From Paractinoplanes deccanensis (GTDB taxonomy: Bacteria > Actinomycetota > Actinomycetes > Mycobacteriales > Micromonosporaceae), in the NCBI RefSeq assembly GCF_016862115.1, contig NZ_BOMI01000155.1:1-35363 (forward strand): a stretch of DNA of 35,363 nt, read 5' to 3'. This document shows positions 33,311-35,363 of the stretch, in pieces. Each line of letters starts with the position of its first letter. The stretch's first letter is position 1. The notes below the pieces were generated by a model. The model was given only the letters and a program-made list of their open reading frames with translations. It made no database searches and was not told where the DNA came from. The translations under genes were made by a program, and so were the position numbers.

Positions 33311-33421
33311 GCTTTCGGCCACAAGCTCCGCGGGGCGGCCGCGTCCAACCTCATCGGTGTGGTCGTTCCTCCCCAGGTCCCACCCAGCGAAAGCGGAACG
33401 GGCGCCCCGCGGCTCCACCAG

Positions 33422-33457
33422 GAAGGACCTCGTCCACGGGCGGGGTCCTTCTTTTTT
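33422..33457 (+). terminator. Intrinsic terminator with T-run
   Basis: GAAGGACC (33422-33429) pairs with GGTCCTTC (33444-33451), followed by TTTTTT. It is a classical rho-independent terminator separating the secreted protein gene from the ribosomal protein operon. Confidence 0.88.
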
Positions 33458-33483
33458 GTGACGGGCGCGGTCGCGGGTATGCT
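33456..33483 (+). promoter_or_regulatory. Probable promoter of the rpsF operon
   Basis: TTGTGA (33456-33461) and TATGCT (33478-33483) are separated by 16 bases. It lies directly after the upstream terminator and gives a leader of about 110 bases before rpsF. Confidence 0.6.
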
Positions 33484-33505
33484 TGCTCGGTTCGCAGTGT
33501 GACCA

Positions 33506-33529
33506 GCCGTGGGACTGCCCACGGCTTTT
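33506..33529 (+). terminator. Terminator-like hairpin in the rpsF leader
   Basis: GCCGTGGG (33506-33513) pairs perfectly with CCCACGGC (33518-33525) around a 4-base loop, followed by TTTT. Its position between the promoter and the S6:S18-type structure suggests possible attenuation, although the short T-run makes efficient termination doubtful. Confidence 0.5.
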
Positions 33530-33547
33530 CCGTGCGATCGACACAAG

Positions 33548-33592
33548 ACCTCCTGCCACGGAGAGACCGTGGCCGTTCAGCCCACAGGAGGT
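33548..33592 (+). promoter_or_regulatory. S6:S18-type autoregulatory leader structure sequestering the rpsF ribosome site
   Basis: An outer helix pairs ACCTCCTG (33548-33555) with CAGGAGGT (33585-33592), which is the rpsF Shine-Dalgarno region. It stacks directly on an inner hairpin, CCACGG (33556-33561) with CCGTGG (33567-33572). The 3' side has a 12-base bulge, CCGTTCAGCCCA, starting with CCG. This asymmetric-bulge layout with a CCG is that of the known S6:S18-binding motif in rpsF leaders, by which excess S6-S18 represses the operon. Confidence 0.72.
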
Positions 33593-33601
33593 GAGAACGT
33601 C

Positions 33602-33892
33602 TTGCGTCATTACGAACTCATGGTGATCCTCGACCCTTCGCTCGAGGAGCGCACCGTGGCCCCGTCGCTCGATCAGTACCTGAACGTGATCAGGACCGCG
33701 GGTGGCTCGGTGGAGAAGCTCGACGTGTGGGGCCGCCGCCGGCTCTCGTTCGAGATCAACAAGAAGGCCGAGGGCATCTACGCCGTCGTCGACCTTCAGG
33801 CGACCCCCGAGGCCGTCGCCGAGCTGGACCGTCAGCTGCGGCTCAACGAGAACATCCTGCGTACCAAGGTCATCCGGCCCGAGACCCGCTGA
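33602..33892 (+). CDS. rpsF: 30S ribosomal protein bS6
   Basis: A 96-residue bS6, the normal actinobacterial length. The start is TTG, giving RHYELMVILDPSLEERTVAPSLDQ; the frame open upstream is not part of the family. The core WGRRRLSFEINKKAEGIYAVVDLQATPEAVAELDRQLRLNENILRTKVIRPE is standard. S6 binds S18 on the 16S rRNA platform. The ribosome site AGGAGGTG is embedded in the predicted repressive leader helix. It heads the operon rpsF-ssb-rpsR-rplI. Confidence 0.97.
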   Translation: MRHYELMVILDPSLEERTVAPSLDQYLNVIRTAGGSVEKLDVWGRRRLSFEINKKAEGIYAVVDLQATPEAVAELDRQLRLNENILRTKVIRPETR

Positions 33893-33899
33893 CTCGTTT

Positions 33900-33919
33900 T
33901 TGTCAGGGGGTTCTGACAA
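33900..33919 (+). other. Short inverted repeat between rpsF and ssb
   Basis: TTGTCAG (33900-33906) and CTGACAA (33913-33919) form a 7-bp stem with a 6-base loop, preceded by a T-run. It may be an mRNA processing or stability element; the role is not shown. Confidence 0.45.
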
Positions 33920-33955
33920 CCTCCTACGAACGAGAACTGCGGCGAGGAGAAGATC

Positions 33956-34498
33956 ATGGCAGGAGAAACCACCATCACGGTCGTCGGCAACCTGACCGAC
34001 GACCCCGAGCTGCGCTTCACCCCGTCGGGTGCGGCGGTTGCCAAGTTCCGCATCGCGTCCACGCCGCGTACCTTGGACCGGCAGTCGGGCGAGTGGAAAG
34101 ACGGCGAGCCACTGTTCCTCGCGTGCAACATCTGGCGTGACGCCGCCGAGCACGTCGCCGAGTCGCTGCAGCGCGGCACTCGGGTGATCGTGCAGGGCCG
34201 GCTGCGCCAGCGGTCGTACGAGACGCGCGAGGGAGAGAAGCGCACCGTCTACGAGCTCGAGGTCGACGAGATCGGCCCGTCGCTGCGGTACGCGACGGCG
34301 AAGGTGCAGCGGATGAACCGCTCCGGCGGTGGCGGCGGGGGTGGCGGCTTCGGCGCCTCCGGTGGCGGTGGCAACCGTCAGCAGTCCAGCGGTGGCGGCG
34401 GAGGCAACAACTTCGACGACCCGTGGGCGACGGCTGCTCCGGCCGGCGGCCGCTCCGGCGGCGGCAACTCCTCGTTCGACGACGAGCCTCCCTTCTAG
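33956..34498 (+). CDS. ssb: Single-stranded DNA-binding protein
   Basis: A 180-residue SSB. The N-terminal OB fold spans about residues 1-115 (TTITVVGNLTDDPELRFTPSGAAVAKFRIAS, NIWRDAAEHVAESLQRGTRVIVQGRLRQRSYE). A Gly-rich linker follows, ending in the acidic tip DDEPPF that binds repair and replication partners. This is the essential SsbA type, co-transcribed with rpsF and rpsR as in most bacteria. The ATG follows GGCGAGGAG. Confidence 0.97.
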   Translation: MAGETTITVVGNLTDDPELRFTPSGAAVAKFRIASTPRTLDRQSGEWKDGEPLFLACNIWRDAAEHVAESLQRGTRVIVQGRLRQRSYETREGEKRTVYELEVDEIGPSLRYATAKVQRMNRSGGGGGGGGFGASGGGGNRQQSSGGGGGNNFDDPWATAAPAGGRSGGGNSSFDDEPPF

Positions 34499-34537
34499 CC
34501 CGTTTTCCAGGGCTTACCGAGTTCAGGAGTAAGAGCA

Positions 34538-34777
34538 ATGGCTAAGGCTGCGGCGCTTCGCAAGCCGAAGAAGAAGGTGAACCCGCTCGACAAGGACGGG
34601 ATCACCTACATCGACTACAAGGACACCGCGCTGCTGCGCAAGTTCATCTCCGACCGGGGCAAGATCCGTGCCCGCCGGGTCACCGGGGTGACGTCCCAGC
34701 AGCAGCGGCAGATCGCCCGCGCGGTCAAGAACGCCCGTGAGATGGCGCTTCTGCCGTACACGGCGACGGCGCGCTGA
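34538..34777 (+). CDS. rpsR: 30S ribosomal protein bS18, cysteine-free form
   Basis: A 79-residue bS18. The family core DYKDTALLRKFISDRGKIRARRVTGVTSQQQRQIARAVKNAREMALLPYT is intact. The N-terminal region (KKKVNPLDKDGITYI) lacks the zinc-binding cysteines of the C+ form, so this is the zinc-independent C- form. In many actinomycetes the zinc-dependent and zinc-free S18 are separate genes; the operon copy here is C-. The ATG follows AGGAG. Confidence 0.96.
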   Translation: MAKAAALRKPKKKVNPLDKDGITYIDYKDTALLRKFISDRGKIRARRVTGVTSQQQRQIARAVKNAREMALLPYTATAR

Positions 34778-34791
34778 GGAGGATCACCGAT

Positions 34792-35241
34792 ATGAAGATC
34801 ATCCTCACCCAGGAGGTGTCGGGTCTCGGCACCCCCGGCGACATCGTCGAGGTCAAGAACGGCTACGGCCGTAACTACCTGCTCCCGCAGGGCTTCGCGA
34901 TCCAGTGGACCAAGGGCGCTGAGAAGCAGGTGGCGGTCATCAAGCGGGCCCGCGAGGCTCGCGAGATCCGCGACCTGGGCCAGGCGAACGAGGTCAAGGG
35001 CCAGCTGGCCGGCCTCAAGGTCACGCTGAGCGCGCGCTCCGGCAACGGCGGGCGCCTGTTCGGCTCGATCACCCCGGCCGAGATCGTCGACGCGGTCAAG
35101 GCCGCCGGCGGTCCGTCGCTCGACCGGCGCCGTCTCGAGCTCCCGGGTCACATCAAGACCACGGGCTCGTACAACGTGCAGGTCAAGCTGCACCCCGAGG
35201 TGACCGCGACGTTCCCGGTGAACGTGGTGGCCGCCAAGTAA
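34792..35241 (+). CDS. rplI: 50S ribosomal protein bL9
   Basis: A 149-residue bL9, full length. The N-terminal domain has MKIILTQEVSGLGTPGDIVEVKNGYGRNYLLPQGFA. A long connecting helix follows, and the C-terminal domain has RLFGSITPAEIVDAV and ELPGHIKTTGSYNVQVKLHPEVTA. It is the last gene of the operon seen here, 14 bp after rpsR, with its ribosome site (GAGGAGGAT) just after the rpsR stop. It is followed by a terminator. Confidence 0.97.
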   Translation: MKIILTQEVSGLGTPGDIVEVKNGYGRNYLLPQGFAIQWTKGAEKQVAVIKRAREAREIRDLGQANEVKGQLAGLKVTLSARSGNGGRLFGSITPAEIVDAVKAAGGPSLDRRRLELPGHIKTTGSYNVQVKLHPEVTATFPVNVVAAK

Positions 35242-35255
35242 GGTCGCTTCGCCGG

Positions 35256-35298
35256 ACGGCGCGCTGGGATCTCCATCCCGGCGCGCCGTTCGTGTTTT
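35256..35298 (+). terminator. Intrinsic terminator after rplI
   Basis: ACGGCGCGCTGGGAT (35256-35270) pairs with 35275-35289 with a single T-G wobble and a 4-base loop, followed by TCGTGTTTT. It ends the rpsF operon. Confidence 0.85.
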
Positions 35299-35299
35299 C

Positions 35300-35363
35300 G
35301 GCTCTGCCTCGGGGGCCGGCTCTGCCTCGGGGGCGCGGCTCTGCCTCGGGGGCCGGCTCTGCC
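35300..35363. repeat. 18-19-bp tandem repeat at window end
   Basis: GGCTCTGCCTCGGGGG recurs at 35300, 35318, 35337 and, partially, at 35355, with 2-3 base spacers. It is cut by the window end. Confidence 0.92.

Noticed and set aside
1..35363. CRISPR array, insertion sequence or prophage
   Set aside because: No repeat-spacer pattern, transposase, integrase or phage gene was seen. The tandem repeats are contiguous or coding.

Overview
This window is a high-GC actinomycete chromosome segment, most likely from Actinoplanes or a related member of the Micromonosporaceae (inferred from GC bias, frequent GTG starts and gene order). It lies on the side of the replication origin that carries the partition region. 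Gene order matches what is known for Streptomyces: trxBA, sigM, murJ, cca, then ino1/PadR, class A PBP and rpsF-ssb-rpsR-rplI. In Mycobacterium the same genes are split into two blocks flanking oriC. No parA, parB, dnaA or dnaN lies inside the window; parAB is expected just to the left.

Region 1 (1-3241) has no convincing gene. It opens with a 7-bp tandem repeat and carries three perfect parS sites (154, 3014, 3092). Five DnaA-box-like nonamers lie at 2756-3136, interleaved with two of those parS sites. Degenerate tandem repeats lie between. Next comes a HIT-like protein with a 12-residue Gly/Ser/Trp repeat tail (3242-4564), and then another gene-free stretch (4565-5176).

Region 2 (5177-18468) is the cell-envelope and redox block. 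It holds an atypical D-Ala-D-Ala ligase-like protein, a PLP aminotransferase and a GNAT protein. A long minus-strand set follows: an unknown 293-aa protein, murJ, a membrane pseudokinase, sigM with its probable anti-sigma factor, trxB, trxA and a CwlM-like amidase. cca runs the opposite way. MurJ, the pseudokinase and CwlM together suggest control of lipid II flipping and peptidoglycan synthesis. trxB has a SigR-type promoter.

Region 3 (18461-21239) is more accessory. It has a SigE-type ECF sigma factor overlapping a membrane-anchored beta-propeller-like protein, an O6-alkylguanine-DNA methyltransferase, and a small two-gene module resembling a Doc/Fic-like toxin with its antitoxin. It ends in a strong bidirectional terminator.

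Region 4 (21262-28128) holds ino1 and a PadR regulator as an operon with a perfect 23-bp operator, then a DUF5318 zinc-ribbon protein, the bifunctional PBP ponA, and a GT87-type membrane mannosyltransferase-like protein.

Region 5 (28129-35363) has a 624-bp gene-poor gap, an 881-aa multispanning protein with low-complexity tails in an operon with endonuclease IV, and a secreted membrane-anchored protein. The rpsF-ssb-rpsR-rplI operon follows. Its leader contains a structure that sequesters the rpsF ribosome binding site and fits the S6:S18 autoregulatory motif. The window ends in another simple tandem repeat.
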